From NCBI RefSeq assembly GCF_021654335.1, contig NZ_AP023423.1, positions 1,425,001 through 1,489,000 on the forward strand: a stretch of DNA of 64,000 nt, in the 5' to 3' direction. A program made the translations under genes and the position numbers. Under the pieces are notes generated by a model. That model saw only the letters and a program-made list of their open reading frames with translations. It was not told where the DNA came from and did not search any database. Positions 19,444-29,551 of this stretch are shown piece by piece. Within the stretch, counting starts at the first letter, position 1. Every line of letters starts with the position of its first letter. The DNA comes from Sideroxyarcus emersonii. GTDB taxonomy: Bacteria > Pseudomonadota > Gammaproteobacteria > Burkholderiales > Gallionellaceae.

Positions 19444-20264
19444 TCCAGCCTTTGCAGGATCAGCGCAAGGCCCGCGAACGGCAGCGTGGAGGTCAATGCA
19501 TCGATACGATCCAGCAACCCGCCGTGTCCCGGCAACAACGCGCCGCTATCCTTGACGCCAGCCTGGCGCTTGATGGCGGATTCGAACAGGTCACCGATCA
19601 CTGCCAGCGCCACCCACCACCATCCGGCAACGATGATCCCCGGGAACAGCGGATAGTGCTTGTACAGCCCGCTCGACCAGACCACGACGATCACATAGGC
19701 CGTCACGCCGAGCATTGCGCCTGCCACCCCTTCCCAGGTCTTGCCGGGGCTGATGGCCGGGGCCAGCTTGTTCTTGCCGAAGCGCTTGCCGGCAAAGTAG
19801 GCCGAGATATCCGCCATCATCACCACCGTCATCACGAACAGCAGCACCCAGGGGCTGAATGCGCGCAGATCGAGCATCGCCAATCCCGTCGGCAACAGCA
19901 CGACCCATCCGACCGCGCCCAGCAACCAGCGGCTCTGCGGGCGCCATCCTGCGATCAGCCAGGCCGGGACCACCAGCACCCAGAGCAGCACGGCCAGGGA
20001 ATACCAGGCCAGATGCAGCAAGCTCTGCTGGCTTGGCGCCACGCTACCGTCGAACCACATCATGCCGCCCATCGTCGCCAGGGTGAACAACCAATAGGCC
20101 GAGGCGGCATGGCCTTTCAAGCCCGACAGGCGCGCCCACTCCACCGCGCCCTGCCCCACCATGAGCAGCACCAGTCCTTGCCAGCCTATCGTGGGCAAAC
20201 CGAACAGCGCGCCAAGGAACAAGGCAAACAATATGCTGGCTGTAATGATGCGTTGTTTAAGCAT
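19440..20264 (-). CDS. cdsA: Phosphatidate cytidylyltransferase
   Basis: A 274-residue membrane enzyme that makes CDP-diacylglycerol for phospholipid synthesis. It has many hydrophobic helices and the C-terminal CdsA signature, visible as [26 protein letters not shown] (read in parts) followed by LDRIDAL. The start overlaps the uppS end by 8 bases and its stop overlaps dxr. Confidence 0.95.
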   Translation of the reverse strand: MLKQRIITASILFALFLGALFGLPTIGWQGLVLLMVGQGAVEWARLSGLKGHAASAYWLFTLATMGGMMWFDGSVAPSQQSLLHLAWYSLAVLLWVLVVPAWLIAGWRPQSRWLLGAVGWVVLLPTGLAMLDLRAFSPWVLLFVMTVVMMADISAYFAGKRFGKNKLAPAISPGKTWEGVAGAMLGVTAYVIVVVWSSGLYKHYPLFPGIIVAGWWWVALAVIGDLFESAIKRQAGVKDSGALLPGHGGLLDRIDALTSTLPFAGLALILQRLE

Positions 20265-21024
20265 TCTTCTTGTCCTCGCTCAATTGTTCGCTGGTACGCC
20301 CGAAACGGCGCTCGCGCTTCTGGTATGACTGGATGGCCGCCTCCAGCGCTGCCCGGTCGAACGCCGGCCATAAGGTGTCGGTGAAATACAGTTCCGTGTA
20401 GGCCAGTTGCCACAGCAGGAAATTGCTGATGCGCTGTTCCCCGCCGGTACGGATGAACAAGTCCGGTTCGGGGGCATAGTGCATGGAAAGATAAGGGGTG
20501 AGTTCTTCCTCGGCAAACGCGGTGGCTCGCTCCGGATGCGCCTGGCTCAGCGCATGCATCGCCTGCATGATGTCCCAGCGCCCGCCGTAATTGGCCGCGA
20601 TGGTCAGGGTCAGACTGGTGTTGCCCGCCGTAAGATGTTCGGCTGCCTCGATATGGCGCACGAGTTCGGCATCGAAGCGGCTGCGATCGCCGATAACCTT
20701 CAGGCGGATGTTGTTCTCGTGCAGCTTGTTCACTTCACGCTCCAGCATCTTCAGGAACAACTGCATCAGGAACGAGACCTCGTCGGCAGGGCGGCGCCAG
20801 TTCTCGCTGCTGAAGGCGAACAGCGTGAGATATTCGACCCCCATCTGGCGACAGGCCTTGACCATTTCGCGCACCGTTTCCACGCCACGCTGATGCCCCA
20901 TGACGCGAGGCATGAGGCGCTGCTTCGCCCAGCGCCCATTGCCATCCATGATGATGGCGATATGACGCGGGACAGCAGTGATGTCGGGGATGGTGCGGGT
21001 GGAACTGAAGAAGGGCAACGCCAT
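20257..21024 (-). CDS. uppS: Undecaprenyl diphosphate synthase
   Basis: A 255-residue cis-prenyltransferase that makes the C55 lipid carrier for cell-wall and O-antigen synthesis. The catalytic Asp lies in [13 protein letters not shown] (about residue 27); [15 protein letters not shown] and [19 protein letters not shown] complete the signature. It follows frr, 19 bases away, in the conserved operon. Confidence 0.96.
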   Translation of the reverse strand: MALPFFSSTRTIPDITAVPRHIAIIMDGNGRWAKQRLMPRVMGHQRGVETVREMVKACRQMGVEYLTLFAFSSENWRRPADEVSFLMQLFLKMLEREVNKLHENNIRLKVIGDRSRFDAELVRHIEAAEHLTAGNTSLTLTIAANYGGRWDIMQAMHALSQAHPERATAFAEEELTPYLSMHYAPEPDLFIRTGGEQRISNFLLWQLAYTELYFTDTLWPAFDRAALEAAIQSYQKRERRFGRTSEQLSEDKKNA

Positions 21025-21043
21025 TATCGTATCGACGGCTCGC

Positions 21044-21601
21044 CTATATCGCCATCAAGTCAGCTTCTTTGGCTTGCAAGGATTTATCGATCTCGGCGAC
21101 AAAACGGTCGGTCAATTTCTGAACCTCCTCCTGCGCGCGACGCTCTTCATCTTCGCCGACTTCCTTGTCCTTGAGCAGTTTCTTGAGCTGTTCGTTCGCA
21201 TCGCGACGGATGTTGCGTACGGCGACCTTGGCATTCTCGCCCTCGCTCTTGACCACCTTGATCAGGTCGCGGCGGCGCTCTTCGGTCAGCATCGGCATCG
21301 GCACGCGGATCAAGTCACCGTTGGTGGCCGGATTCAGGCCCAGATCGGAGTCGCGGATCGCCTTTTCGATCGGGCCAACCATGTTCTTCTCGTAAGGTTG
21401 CACACCGATGGTGCGCGCATCGGTCAGCGTGACGTTCGCCACCTGGTTCACCGGCGTCGGATTGCCGTAGTAGTCCACCATCACATGGTCCAGGATGCCG
21501 GTATGCGCGCGACCCGTACGGATCTTGCCCAGGTCCGCCTTCAATGCCTCCAGCGACTTGTGCATCTTCTGTTCGACGTTCTTTTTGATGTCAGCAATCA
21601 T
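21044..21601 (-). CDS. frr: Ribosome recycling factor
   Basis: A 185-residue factor that, with EF-G, splits post-termination ribosomes. [28 protein letters not shown] and the C-terminal [13 protein letters not shown] are typical. I chose the ATG at 21601, which has GGAG 7 bases upstream and gives the usual length; an ATG two codons earlier lies too close to that site. Confidence 0.96.
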   Translation of the reverse strand: MIADIKKNVEQKMHKSLEALKADLGKIRTGRAHTGILDHVMVDYYGNPTPVNQVANVTLTDARTIGVQPYEKNMVGPIEKAIRDSDLGLNPATNGDLIRVPMPMLTEERRRDLIKVVKSEGENAKVAVRNIRRDANEQLKKLLKDKEVGEDEERRAQEEVQKLTDRFVAEIDKSLQAKEADLMAI

Positions 21602-21629
21602 CTTCATTCTCCATCAAGGATGCTTACAA

Positions 21630-21690
21630 AAATTCAAATTTCCCGGCCGGGCAAGGCGCGAGCCGCCAGCTGGCGATGAAATTCGGATTT
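21630..21690. repeat. Compact nested-dyad element between pyrH and frr
   Basis: Outer arms at 21630-21642 and 21678-21690 are near-complementary (11 of 13 strict pairs plus a possible G-U). Inside lie two perfect palindromes: CCCGGCCGGG (21642-21651) and CGCCAGCTGGCG (21664-21675). The whole fills the 87-base gap between two genes that are usually close together. It looks like a small palindromic intergenic repeat or an mRNA structure in the pyrH-frr transcript; no T-run follows, so it is not a simple terminator. Confidence 0.5.
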
Positions 21691-21694
21691 CTAT

Positions 21695-22414
21695 TCAATC
21701 ACAGTGTACGAGAGTTCCTTCGTCCTGCCCCATCACCACCCGTTTCAATGCACCTTCCTTGAAGATGCTGAACACGATGATAGGCAGCTTCTGGTCGCGG
21801 CACAGCGTCAGCGCTGTCGCATCCATCACTTTCAAGTCCTTGCCAATGGCCTCATCGAAGCTCACCTTCTGGTATCGCGTCGCTTTGGGGTCTTTCTTCG
21901 GGTCGGCGGTGTATACGCCATCCACCTTGGTGGCTTTGATCACCACATCGGCGGACATCTCCACCCCGCGCAAGGCAGCAGCGGTATCGGTGGTGAAGAA
22001 CGGACTGCCGATACCCGCCGCGAAGATCACCACCTTGCCGTCTTCCAGATAACGCAGGGCCTTGCCGCGGATGAACGGCTCGGCCACCTGCTCCAGGCTC
22101 AACGCCGATTGCACCCGGCATTCCAGCCCGGCGCGCGTCATCGCGTCCTGCAATGCCATCGAGTTCATCACCGTGGCCAGCATGCCCATGTAATCGGCGG
22201 TCGCCCTGTCCATTCCCGCAGCGGCAGGTGCCATGCCGCGGAAGATGTTGCCGCCGCCGATCACCATCGCCACTTCCACACCCAGCCCGGACACTTCCTT
22301 GATCTCCGCCACGATGCGCTCGACGACCGCGCGGTTGATGCCGTAGCTGTCGTCGCCCATCAGGGCTTCGCCGGAGAGTTTGAGCAGGATGCGCTTGTAG
22401 GCGGGAGCGGTCAT
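21695..22414 (-). CDS. pyrH: UMP kinase
   Basis: A 239-residue hexameric kinase converting UMP to [17 protein letters not shown], the glycine-rich [11 protein letters not shown], and the C-terminal [16 protein letters not shown] are the family hallmarks. Lies 15 bases after tsf. Supplies pyrimidine nucleotides, including UDP-sugars used by the lipid A enzymes downstream. Confidence 0.97.
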   Translation of the reverse strand: MTAPAYKRILLKLSGEALMGDDSYGINRAVVERIVAEIKEVSGLGVEVAMVIGGGNIFRGMAPAAAGMDRATADYMGMLATVMNSMALQDAMTRAGLECRVQSALSLEQVAEPFIRGKALRYLEDGKVVIFAAGIGSPFFTTDTAAALRGVEMSADVVIKATKVDGVYTADPKKDPKATRYQKVSFDEAIGKDLKVMDATALTLCRDQKLPIIVFSIFKEGALKRVVMGQDEGTLVHCD

Positions 22415-22429
22415 GGGTATCGTTTCCTC

Positions 22430-23332
22430 TTAGCCTTTTTTCGCGGCAGCGGCAGCGGCGGCGACTTCAGCAGCGTAATCTTCCACTTTCTTCTCGATGC
22501 CTTCGCCGACGATGAACATCTGGAAGGCGGTCACCGAAGCGCCCTTGTTCTTCAGCAACTGTTCGATGGTCTGCTTGCCGTCCTCGGCCTTGACGAACAC
22601 CTGGCCGAGCAGCGTGACTTCCTTGAGGAACTTCTGCACGGTACCTTCGGCGATCTTTTCCAGCATCGCTTCCGGCTTGCCGGATTCCTTGGCCTTCTCG
22701 ATCGCGATGCGGCGCTCGGTGGCGATGTCTTCCGGATTCACGCCCGATGCATCGACCGACTTCGGCTTGCTCGCGGCGATGTGCATCGCCAGATCCTTGC
22801 CCAAGGACTCGTCGCCGCCGGTGAAGTTCACTATCACGCCGATCTTGTTGCCGTGCAGGTAGGTCGCCAGCTTGCCGGAGGTCGTTTCATAGCGCTCGAA
22901 ACGGCGCACGGACAGGTTTTCGCCCAGTTTCATCACCAGCGCCTTGCGGGTCTCTTCGACCGTATCGGAACCGTTGGCGATAGGCAATGCCAGCAACGCA
23001 TCGATGTCTGCGGGATTCTTTTGCGCCACGGTTTGCGCCACGTTCCTGGCAAACGCCATGAAATCGTCGTTCTTGGCCACGAAATCGGTTTCGCAGTTCA
23101 CTTCCGCCACGGCGCCGGTCTTGCCGTCTGCCGCCAGGAACGAACCGATCACGCCTTCTGCCGTCACGCGCGAAGCTGCCTTGCTGGCCTTCGCACCGCT
23201 CTTGATGCGCAGCAGCTCTTCTGCCGCCTTGGCGTCGCCGTTGGTCTCGACCAGCGCCTTTTTGCATTCCATCATGCCGAGGCCAGTCGCCTCGCGCAGT
23301 TCTTTCACCATACCTGCGGTGATCTCTGCCAT
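22430..23332 (-). CDS. tsf: Elongation factor Ts
   Basis: A 300-residue nucleotide exchange factor for EF-Tu. The N-terminal UBA-like segment [20 protein letters not shown] and the core motif [17 protein letters not shown] identify it. It is separated from rpsB by 77 bases that contain a hairpin terminator/attenuator, so it is probably made in a different ratio to S2. Confidence 0.97.
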   Translation of the reverse strand: MAEITAGMVKELREATGLGMMECKKALVETNGDAKAAEELLRIKSGAKASKAASRVTAEGVIGSFLAADGKTGAVAEVNCETDFVAKNDDFMAFARNVAQTVAQKNPADIDALLALPIANGSDTVEETRKALVMKLGENLSVRRFERYETTSGKLATYLHGNKIGVIVNFTGGDESLGKDLAMHIAASKPKSVDASGVNPEDIATERRIAIEKAKESGKPEAMLEKIAEGTVQKFLKEVTLLGQVFVKAEDGKQTIEQLLKNKGASVTAFQMFIVGEGIEKKVEDYAAEVAAAAAAAKKG

Positions 23333-23369
23333 GTCACACTCCTAATGATTTCAACTAAATTCAGGTTAC

Positions 23370-23391
23370 AAAAAAGGGGGCTTGCGCCCCC
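23370..23391 (-). terminator. Terminator or attenuator between rpsB and tsf
   Basis: On the minus strand a GGGGGC/GCCCCC 6-bp stem with a GCAA tetraloop (plus-strand 23376-23391) is followed directly by six U residues (A23370-A23375). This is a compact intrinsic terminator inside the rpsB-tsf operon, expected to let through only part of the transcripts. Confidence 0.8.
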
Positions 23392-23409
23392 TCGTTGCGG
23401 GAAGGCCGT

Positions 23410-24132
23410 TTATGCGGCGCTTTCAGCGACTTGTGCGGTCAGATCGTTCAGTGCCTGCTCGCGACCTTCCAGGATCGCATCGGCCACGCCGCGCGCGTAC
23501 AGGCGGATCGCCTGGCTGGAGTCGTCGTTGCCCGGGATCACGTAGTCCACGCCCAGCGGGCTATGGTTGGTGTCCACCACGCCGATGACCGGGATACCCA
23601 GTTTCTGCGCTTCGGTAACGGTACCTTTCTGGTAGCCGACGTCGATCACGAAGATGGCGGAAGGCAGGCCTTGCAGATCCTTGATGCCGCCCAGGCTGCG
23701 ATCCAGCTTTTCCAGTTCACGGCGCAACATCAGGCCTTCTTTCTTGGAGACTTTTTCAATGCTGCCGTCTTCGATCATTGCTTCCAGGTCGCGCAGGCGC
23801 TTGATGGAGGTCTGCACAGTCTTGAAGTTGGTCAGCATGCCCCCCAACCAGCGGTGGTCGACGAAGGGAGAGCCGCAGCGTTGGGCTTCTTCGCGGATGA
23901 TCTCGCGCGCCTGACGCTTGGTAGCAACGAACAGGATGGTGCCCTTTTTCGCTGCGATCTTGCGTACTTCCTTCAGCGCGTCGTTGAACATCACGACGGT
24001 CTTTTCCAGGTTGACGATATGAATCTTGTTGCGATGGCCGAAGATATAGGGGGCCATCTTGGGATTCCAGAAACGGGTCTGGTGACCGAAATGGACACCC
24101 GCCTCCAGCATTTGACGCATAGTTACAGCCAT
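23410..24132 (-). CDS. rpsB: 30S ribosomal protein S2
   Basis: A 240-residue ribosomal protein. [20 protein letters not shown] at the start and [15 protein letters not shown] and [13 protein letters not shown] inside are diagnostic. The ATG at 24132 has GGAG 7 bases upstream; an apparent upstream extension is only leader sequence. First gene of the long operon, with a promoter at 24260-24288 and a structured leader of about 120 bases. Confidence 0.97.
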   Translation of the reverse strand: MAVTMRQMLEAGVHFGHQTRFWNPKMAPYIFGHRNKIHIVNLEKTVVMFNDALKEVRKIAAKKGTILFVATKRQAREIIREEAQRCGSPFVDHRWLGGMLTNFKTVQTSIKRLRDLEAMIEDGSIEKVSKKEGLMLRRELEKLDRSLGGIKDLQGLPSAIFVIDVGYQKGTVTEAQKLGIPVIGVVDTNHSPLGVDYVIPGNDDSSQAIRLYARGVADAILEGREQALNDLTAQVAESAA

Positions 24133-24224
24133 TTGATTACTCCAATCGTTAAGGGTTAAGTCTTCCACCCGCCAGCCTGATCCCCAGAAGGGACACCCCA
24201 ACATGAACGAGTGTGCGAATTACC

Positions 24225-24250
24225 GTTTATCCCGCGGTTGCCGGATAAAC
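24225..24250 (-). promoter_or_regulatory. Leader hairpin at the 5' end of the rpsB mRNA
   Basis: Perfect 8-bp inverted repeat GTTTATCC (24225-24232) / GGATAAAC (24243-24250) with a 10-base loop. Given the predicted promoter, it would form at almost the first bases of the rpsB mRNA. rpsB in other proteobacteria is autoregulated by S2 through its leader, so a similar role is possible here; it could also just stabilise the 5' end. Confidence 0.55.
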
Positions 24251-24259
24251 AGGGCGCGC

Positions 24260-24288
24260 ATTGTAACCGAAGCGGCGCTTCGACTCAA
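24260..24288 (-). promoter_or_regulatory. Sigma-70-type promoter of the rpsB operon
   Basis: On the minus strand, TTGAGT (24283-24288) and TACAAT (24260-24265) are separated by exactly 17 bases, close to the -35/-10 consensus. Transcription would start near 24253, about 120 bases before the rpsB start. The spacer contains a CGAAGC/GCTTCG dyad (24268-24282), a possible regulator site. Confidence 0.7.
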
Positions 24289-24381
24289 CGGCTGGATTCG
24301 GGATTGCGAAAGCGGGCGGAAGTCCTCCCGTCGCGGGAACGGGCATGGCGAACCGTCTGAAACTCCGCTTGCTGATCCCGC

Positions 24382-25320
24382 CTACGCCAACTTGTGCGGG
24401 TTTTCGATCATCTGTTGATAGATCAGGCTCTGCAGGATGACGCTGTCATTGGGCGGCAAATCCTGAAATTCGATACCGTGGCGCACCATGCCCGTTCTTG
24501 CGGAGTCGCCAGCATCGGCGGTAGAGATGGCCCGGATGATCCCCTTCAGGGACAGGTAGGCATCGATATTGTGCAGTTGTACACGGAATGACAGGTTGAG
24601 GATATCGCCTTTTTCGCCAAGCGCAGCCTTGGCCTCCAGTGACACGCCGTTGGCGCTGATATCCGAGATGAGCGCCGACACCTGCTCCGCCTCTGCAGAT
24701 TTGCTGTCGCGCACTGCCGCGATGATGCGCGTTTTTACGCGCGGCGCTTTGCGGATCATGATGCCCTGGATTTGCTCCGGGAACGACAGATGCATGTATT
24801 CAAAGGGAATCTTGATGATCCGCTCGATGGTGCAGGCGAATCCGAAAGCATTCTGCCCAGAAAAAGAGCGCATCACCAATTTTTCCTTCTCTAGGAGCTG
24901 GAGCCTGAGGCCATTGGCGGTGATCGGCATGGTGACCAGCAAACTGGTTCCGCGCAGGAATCCGATCACTTTGACGGTGAAGCGTTCGCGAGTGAGCTGC
25001 GCCGGGGGTTCGAGCTGCAGCTTGTCTTCCACCTTCAGATTCAAGTCCTCGAAAGTGAAAGCTGTCTTCGTTCCATTGGCGCCGGATGATCTGGCAAGCG
25101 GCTCTTCCTGCACCGGCTGACGTTCTTCCGGCTGCTCGCCTTCCGGCACGTCCCACGACAATTCGTGGCAGGCACCGCCGGCCAGCAGCGCATCGATGTG
25201 CGCCTCATCCCGGACAAGCTCACCCCGCCCCAGCAGCAGCGTGTAATTCTGGTCGTATATAGGCCAGGGGGCCGGCATGCCGGCCACGATCTCATTGCGT
25301 TTGAGCAGAATCAGGCTCAT
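24382..25320 (-). CDS. YcgR-like PilZ-domain protein (c-di-GMP receptor)
   Basis: A 312-residue soluble protein. The C-terminal PilZ domain (about 195-305) has the c-di-GMP-binding arginines in RKAPRVKTR and the downstream motif DISANGVSLEA, matching the RxxxR and DxSxxG pattern. The region before it (about 85-190) resembles the YcgR N-terminal domain; residues 1-80 are less conserved. Such proteins slow flagella or alter motility when c-di-GMP rises. No flagellar genes are nearby. Its signals could come from the HD-GYP and GGDEF proteins in this window. Confidence 0.85.
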   Translation of the reverse strand: MSLILLKRNEIVAGMPAPWPIYDQNYTLLLGRGELVRDEAHIDALLAGGACHELSWDVPEGEQPEERQPVQEEPLARSSGANGTKTAFTFEDLNLKVEDKLQLEPPAQLTRERFTVKVIGFLRGTSLLVTMPITANGLRLQLLEKEKLVMRSFSGQNAFGFACTIERIIKIPFEYMHLSFPEQIQGIMIRKAPRVKTRIIAAVRDSKSAEAEQVSALISDISANGVSLEAKAALGEKGDILNLSFRVQLHNIDAYLSLKGIIRAISTADAGDSARTGMVRHGIEFQDLPPNDSVILQSLIYQQMIENPHKLA

Positions 25321-25397
25321 TCAGGCTGGGCCGAGCGGAAGGGTTTTGCCGGCAGATCGACATTCAAAGATCCCGCCGGGCACAGTAGTCGGGGCAG

Positions 25398-25769
<372 letters not shown>

Positions 25770-27374
25770 CTAAAAGTCGTCTCGATAACGTACTGTGATC
25801 GGATAGCGCCAATCCTTGCCGAAGCCGCGATCCGTGATGCGCACCCCGACGGGTGCCTGTCGGCGCTTATATTCGGCCATGCGGATCAGCTTCACCACGC
25901 GCAGCACGTCGGCTTCGGCATAACCCTGCTCCACGATCTGGGGGATGCTCATGTTCTTCTCGACATAGCAGGCCATGATCGCATCCAGCACATCGTACGG
26001 CGGCAGGCTGTCCTGGTCGGTCTGGTCCGGCCTCAGCTCGGCGCTGGGCGGCCGCGTGATGATGCGCTCGGGGATCACATGCCCCTGCGCGTTGCGCCAC
26101 CTGGCCAGGCGATACACCCAGGTCTTGCTCACGTCCTTGATCACTGCAAAACCGCCCGCCATGTCGCCATACAGCGTGCAGTAGCCGACCGTCATTTCGG
26201 ACTTGTTGCCGGTGGTCAGCACCAGCGAGCCGGTCTTGTTGGAGATCGCCATCAGCAGCGTGCCGCGGATGCGCGCCTGCAGGTTCTCTTCGGTGGTATC
26301 CGCGGGCAGGCCCTGGAACATCGGCGCCAGCGTCTGCTGCAGCGCATCGAAAGTCGGCACGATATCCAGCTCTTCGTAGCGCACACCGAGCAGTTTCACC
26401 ATCTCGCGCGAATCGTCGATGCTGATCTGCGCGGTGTACGGCGACGGCATCATCACGGCGAGCACCTTGTCCGCGCCCAGCGCGTCGACCGCCACGGCCA
26501 GCGTCAGCGCGGAGTCGATGCCGCCGGACAGGCCCAGCAGCACACCGGGGAAACGGTTCTTCTGGATATAGTCGCGCACGCCGACGCAGAGGGCGCGGTA
26601 GATGCTGGCCTCGTCCTTCACCACGTTCTCGCATACACCTGGGATCGGCTTGCTTCCCTGCATCTCGACAAAGCCCAGCACCTCTTCGAAAGCATGGAAC
26701 TGGTGCGTCAGCTCGCCGTCTTCATCCATGACGAAGGAGGCGCCATCGAATACCAGTTCGTCCTGCCCGCCCACCAGATTGGCATAGATGACCGGCACGC
26801 CGATCTCGCCGATGCGTTCGCGGATGGTCTCATAGCGCGTGGCCTGCTTGTCGAAGTGGTACGGCGAGGCATTCAATACCAGCAGGACTTGCGCCCCCGC
26901 TTCCCTGGCACGGAATGGCGCATGCTCGTGCCAGACGTCGGCACAGATGATGATGCCGTATTTGACGCCCCCCATCTCAATCACGCACGCCTCGTTGCCG
27001 TGGGTGAAATAGCGCTCTTCGTCGAACACGCTGTGGTTCGGCAGCGAATGCTTGTGATAGGTGGAGACAATGGCACCGTCGCGCAGGACCGAAGCCGCGT
27101 TGTAGCAGGATTTGCCGACCTTGTGCGGATGGCCGACGAGCACGGTGATGCCCTGCACCCGCTGCGCCAGCTCGCGCAGCACTGTATCGCAAGCATGGTA
27201 GAAGCCGTCGCGCAGCAACAAATCCTCGGGAGGGTAGCCGCATAGCCCGAGTTCCGGCGTAAGCAGGAGGTCCGCGCCCTGTGCCTTGGCGCGCTGCGCA
27301 TAATCCGCAATCCTGGCGGCATTGCCGGCCAGGTCGCCAACGGTACAATTGATCTGTGCGATTGCGATCTTCAT
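25770..27374 (-). CDS. nadE: Glutamine-dependent NAD+ synthetase
   Basis: A 534-residue two-domain enzyme. The N-terminal nitrilase-type domain (about 1-250, MKIAIAQINCTVGDLAGN) frees ammonia from glutamine; the C-terminal ATP-pyrophosphatase domain (GLSGGIDSALTLAVAVDALG) amidates deamido-NAD. Full length. Followed by glnB, linking NAD synthesis with nitrogen signalling by location. Confidence 0.96.
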   Translation of the reverse strand: MKIAIAQINCTVGDLAGNAARIADYAQRAKAQGADLLLTPELGLCGYPPEDLLLRDGFYHACDTVLRELAQRVQGITVLVGHPHKVGKSCYNAASVLRDGAIVSTYHKHSLPNHSVFDEERYFTHGNEACVIEMGGVKYGIIICADVWHEHAPFRAREAGAQVLLVLNASPYHFDKQATRYETIRERIGEIGVPVIYANLVGGQDELVFDGASFVMDEDGELTHQFHAFEEVLGFVEMQGSKPIPGVCENVVKDEASIYRALCVGVRDYIQKNRFPGVLLGLSGGIDSALTLAVAVDALGADKVLAVMMPSPYTAQISIDDSREMVKLLGVRYEELDIVPTFDALQQTLAPMFQGLPADTTEENLQARIRGTLLMAISNKTGSLVLTTGNKSEMTVGYCTLYGDMAGGFAVIKDVSKTWVYRLARWRNAQGHVIPERIITRPPSAELRPDQTDQDSLPPYDVLDAIMACYVEKNMSIPQIVEQGYAEADVLRVVKLIRMAEYKRRQAPVGVRITDRGFGKDWRYPITVRYRDDF

Positions 27375-27396
27375 CGAGTTACTCTATGCAAATCCA

Positions 27397-29529
27397 TCAA
27401 GAAAAATATCCTGCCTGCCAGGCCCACGCCAGCGCTGCAATCAGCAACAGGATAACGATATAAGGCCACAACGGCTTCTTTTCCGCGTACGGATCGACCA
27501 GCGAGCGATGTGCACCTGCTGGCAGACTGGGCAAGGCCGTCAACGAGGTGCCGAACGGGATGTTGATGCGTACCCTGGCATTGATCGCCCAGCCGCAGCC
27601 GTCCAGGATGGGGCCAAGGTTGCGGCGTTTCAATTTGAACCAGGCCAGCAACATGGAGGGGACTGAAACTGCCAGCATCAGGCCTGCCACAGCCAATGGC
27701 ACTTGCCATAGCTTCAGGCTGAATATACCACTGACGATGGAGGCGATGATTCCGCCGATGGCGCCGATCGCCAATCCTATCGCGGCAAAGATACCGGCGA
27801 ACTTGGCGACATCGAAAGGCACTTTGGGCGGCACACCGGGTACCGCAGCAACGGCGTTGCTGCCGCTCTCCACGACCGCCTTGACCATCTTTTCCTGTAC
27901 CGCATTGGCTTTGGATGCGGCGAACTTCTGCAATTGCTCGCTGATGACCCTGGATACTTTCTTGTAGGGCGACCAGAATGCCTGGCGGATGCTGATGGGG
28001 TGATCGGTGATGCGCACGATGGTGGCATTCCAATCCTGTCCCTTGCGGTCGTAGAACACGCCATGCCGTCCTACCATCAGGAAATCCGAATCTCCCGCCG
28101 TGAATGCGGCAGCGATATTCATCTTTTCGGATCCGCCGTTGCGCACCAGCTCGCAGTAGGCCAGGCACACGCCGCTGGTGTTGGCATAGGTGGCATGCGC
28201 ATTCACGTCCTCTACCTTGATACACAGCTCGCAACTGCGACCATCCAGGTAGAGCGTACCAGCCTGGAAGATTGCTTTCTGCTTGCCGGAATAGAATTCG
28301 CGGAACGACACGAAATTGTTCGCCAGCCGGAACAGGTCGCGCCGATAGCGGATCAGGCGCTCCACCGAACGGATGGACTTGATCTGGGACTCGACTGCCT
28401 TGTCCTGCGCAATGAGCGCATCGATCCGAGCCTGATGATCGCTGGCAAGCATCTCGCGCAGGCGGGCGATGCCGAGTTCGCCTACCGGCGATGCGGGTTT
28501 CGCGCTTTGCCATGCATCGTAAGTCGCAAATCTTGCACATAACGCCGTCCATTCGGCCGCCGTGATGCCTGGCTTGTCGCCCAGCAAGGGCTGCACTACA
28601 TGTACACGCAACGCTTCGACTTTGGCGTGCCAGGCTGGGTTGATCCCTGCAATCAAAGGCAACGGTTTGTCCGCCGATATGGTTGCCAGCGGAAAGCCGG
28701 CCATTTCTTCATTTCGGGCAGACAATGTTTTCGCAGCCAACTGCTGGTAATCCTCGACGGAGCGGCTCAATGGTGCTGCGGCACGTGCGTCGTAGCTCGC
28801 CAGCTGACAGCGGGTGAAATAGTCGTCGACTTTTTCATGCACCGCCTGCAACGCTTCTGCCGCAGCCCGGCTGTCCGCGCCCAGAAACAATACCGTTGCG
28901 TCGGCCTCGCCTCGCGCATACCAGGCCGCATAAGCCCTGGCATCGGCAAAGAACCTGTCGGAAATCTCCTGGCTGATGCCGTTGTCGCCGCTCATGTCGG
29001 CGAGCCAACCTGATGTCTTCGCGATGTCGTTGACCGTCGCGCTCAGCGCAGTGTCCGCGATCTGTTTGGCACAGATCACGCCATCGCCGTTGAACTGCAA
29101 ACCGGCCAGGAACTTCTCGATATCCGCCATATCCGCCAGCGATATCGAGGTTGCTTGCGGTTTGCCCAGGCTCTTCAGGATATGCAGCGCGGAAGCCAGC
29201 ACCTGTTTGCCTTCTTCGCTGTCGTCCGCGATGTCGGCAAGCGCCAGGCTATCCGCGCCATTCACCAGCAATTCGGGATTCTTCAGCAGCGCACCGGCCC
29301 AGCTGATCGCAGCCAGAACCTCGTTGGCACGCACCTGCCCGTCACCGTCGGCATCGATCATATCCAGCGTGCGGTTATCGAATTCGATTCCGCGCGTCGG
29401 ACAGCTCAAAGCCACCCACAGCTTTTGATCGAGCCGGGGTAACGCGAGCAGGTCGGCACCATTATCCAGTTGCACCTGGTCGAACCCGCCGGCGCGGAAG
29501 AATTTCCATGTATGAGTCGGGTTCGCCAT
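27397..29529 (-). CDS. Large membrane protein with an N-terminal EF-hand loop, function unknown
   Basis: About 710 residues. A canonical 12-residue EF-hand calcium loop, DADGDGQVRANE, occupies residues 59-70, with conserved positions 1, 3, 5, 6, 8 and 12. A long, mostly soluble middle follows, with two Cys pairs (CELC and CLAYC) near residue 435-460. Three hydrophobic segments close the protein, two around 575-640 and one at the C-terminus. I used the ATG at 29529 (GGAG 7 bases upstream) rather than an upstream TTG. No signal peptide, so the EF-hand is probably cytoplasmic. I know related uncharacterised proteins by appearance only and will not assign a function. It lies between rmuC and nadE on the same strand. 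Confidence 0.8.
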   Translation of the reverse strand: MANPTHTWKFFRAGGFDQVQLDNGADLLALPRLDQKLWVALSCPTRGIEFDNRTLDMIDADGDGQVRANEVLAAISWAGALLKNPELLVNGADSLALADIADDSEEGKQVLASALHILKSLGKPQATSISLADMADIEKFLAGLQFNGDGVICAKQIADTALSATVNDIAKTSGWLADMSGDNGISQEISDRFFADARAYAAWYARGEADATVLFLGADSRAAAEALQAVHEKVDDYFTRCQLASYDARAAAPLSRSVEDYQQLAAKTLSARNEEMAGFPLATISADKPLPLIAGINPAWHAKVEALRVHVVQPLLGDKPGITAAEWTALCARFATYDAWQSAKPASPVGELGIARLREMLASDHQARIDALIAQDKAVESQIKSIRSVERLIRYRRDLFRLANNFVSFREFYSGKQKAIFQAGTLYLDGRSCELCIKVEDVNAHATYANTSGVCLAYCELVRNGGSEKMNIAAAFTAGDSDFLMVGRHGVFYDRKGQDWNATIVRITDHPISIRQAFWSPYKKVSRVISEQLQKFAASKANAVQEKMVKAVVESGSNAVAAVPGVPPKVPFDVAKFAGIFAAIGLAIGAIGGIIASIVSGIFSLKLWQVPLAVAGLMLAVSVPSMLLAWFKLKRRNLGPILDGCGWAINARVRINIPFGTSLTALPSLPAGAHRSLVDPYAEKKPLWPYIVILLLIAALAWAWQAGYFS

Positions 29530-29551
29530 TGCTTTACTCCCCAAGAGTCAT

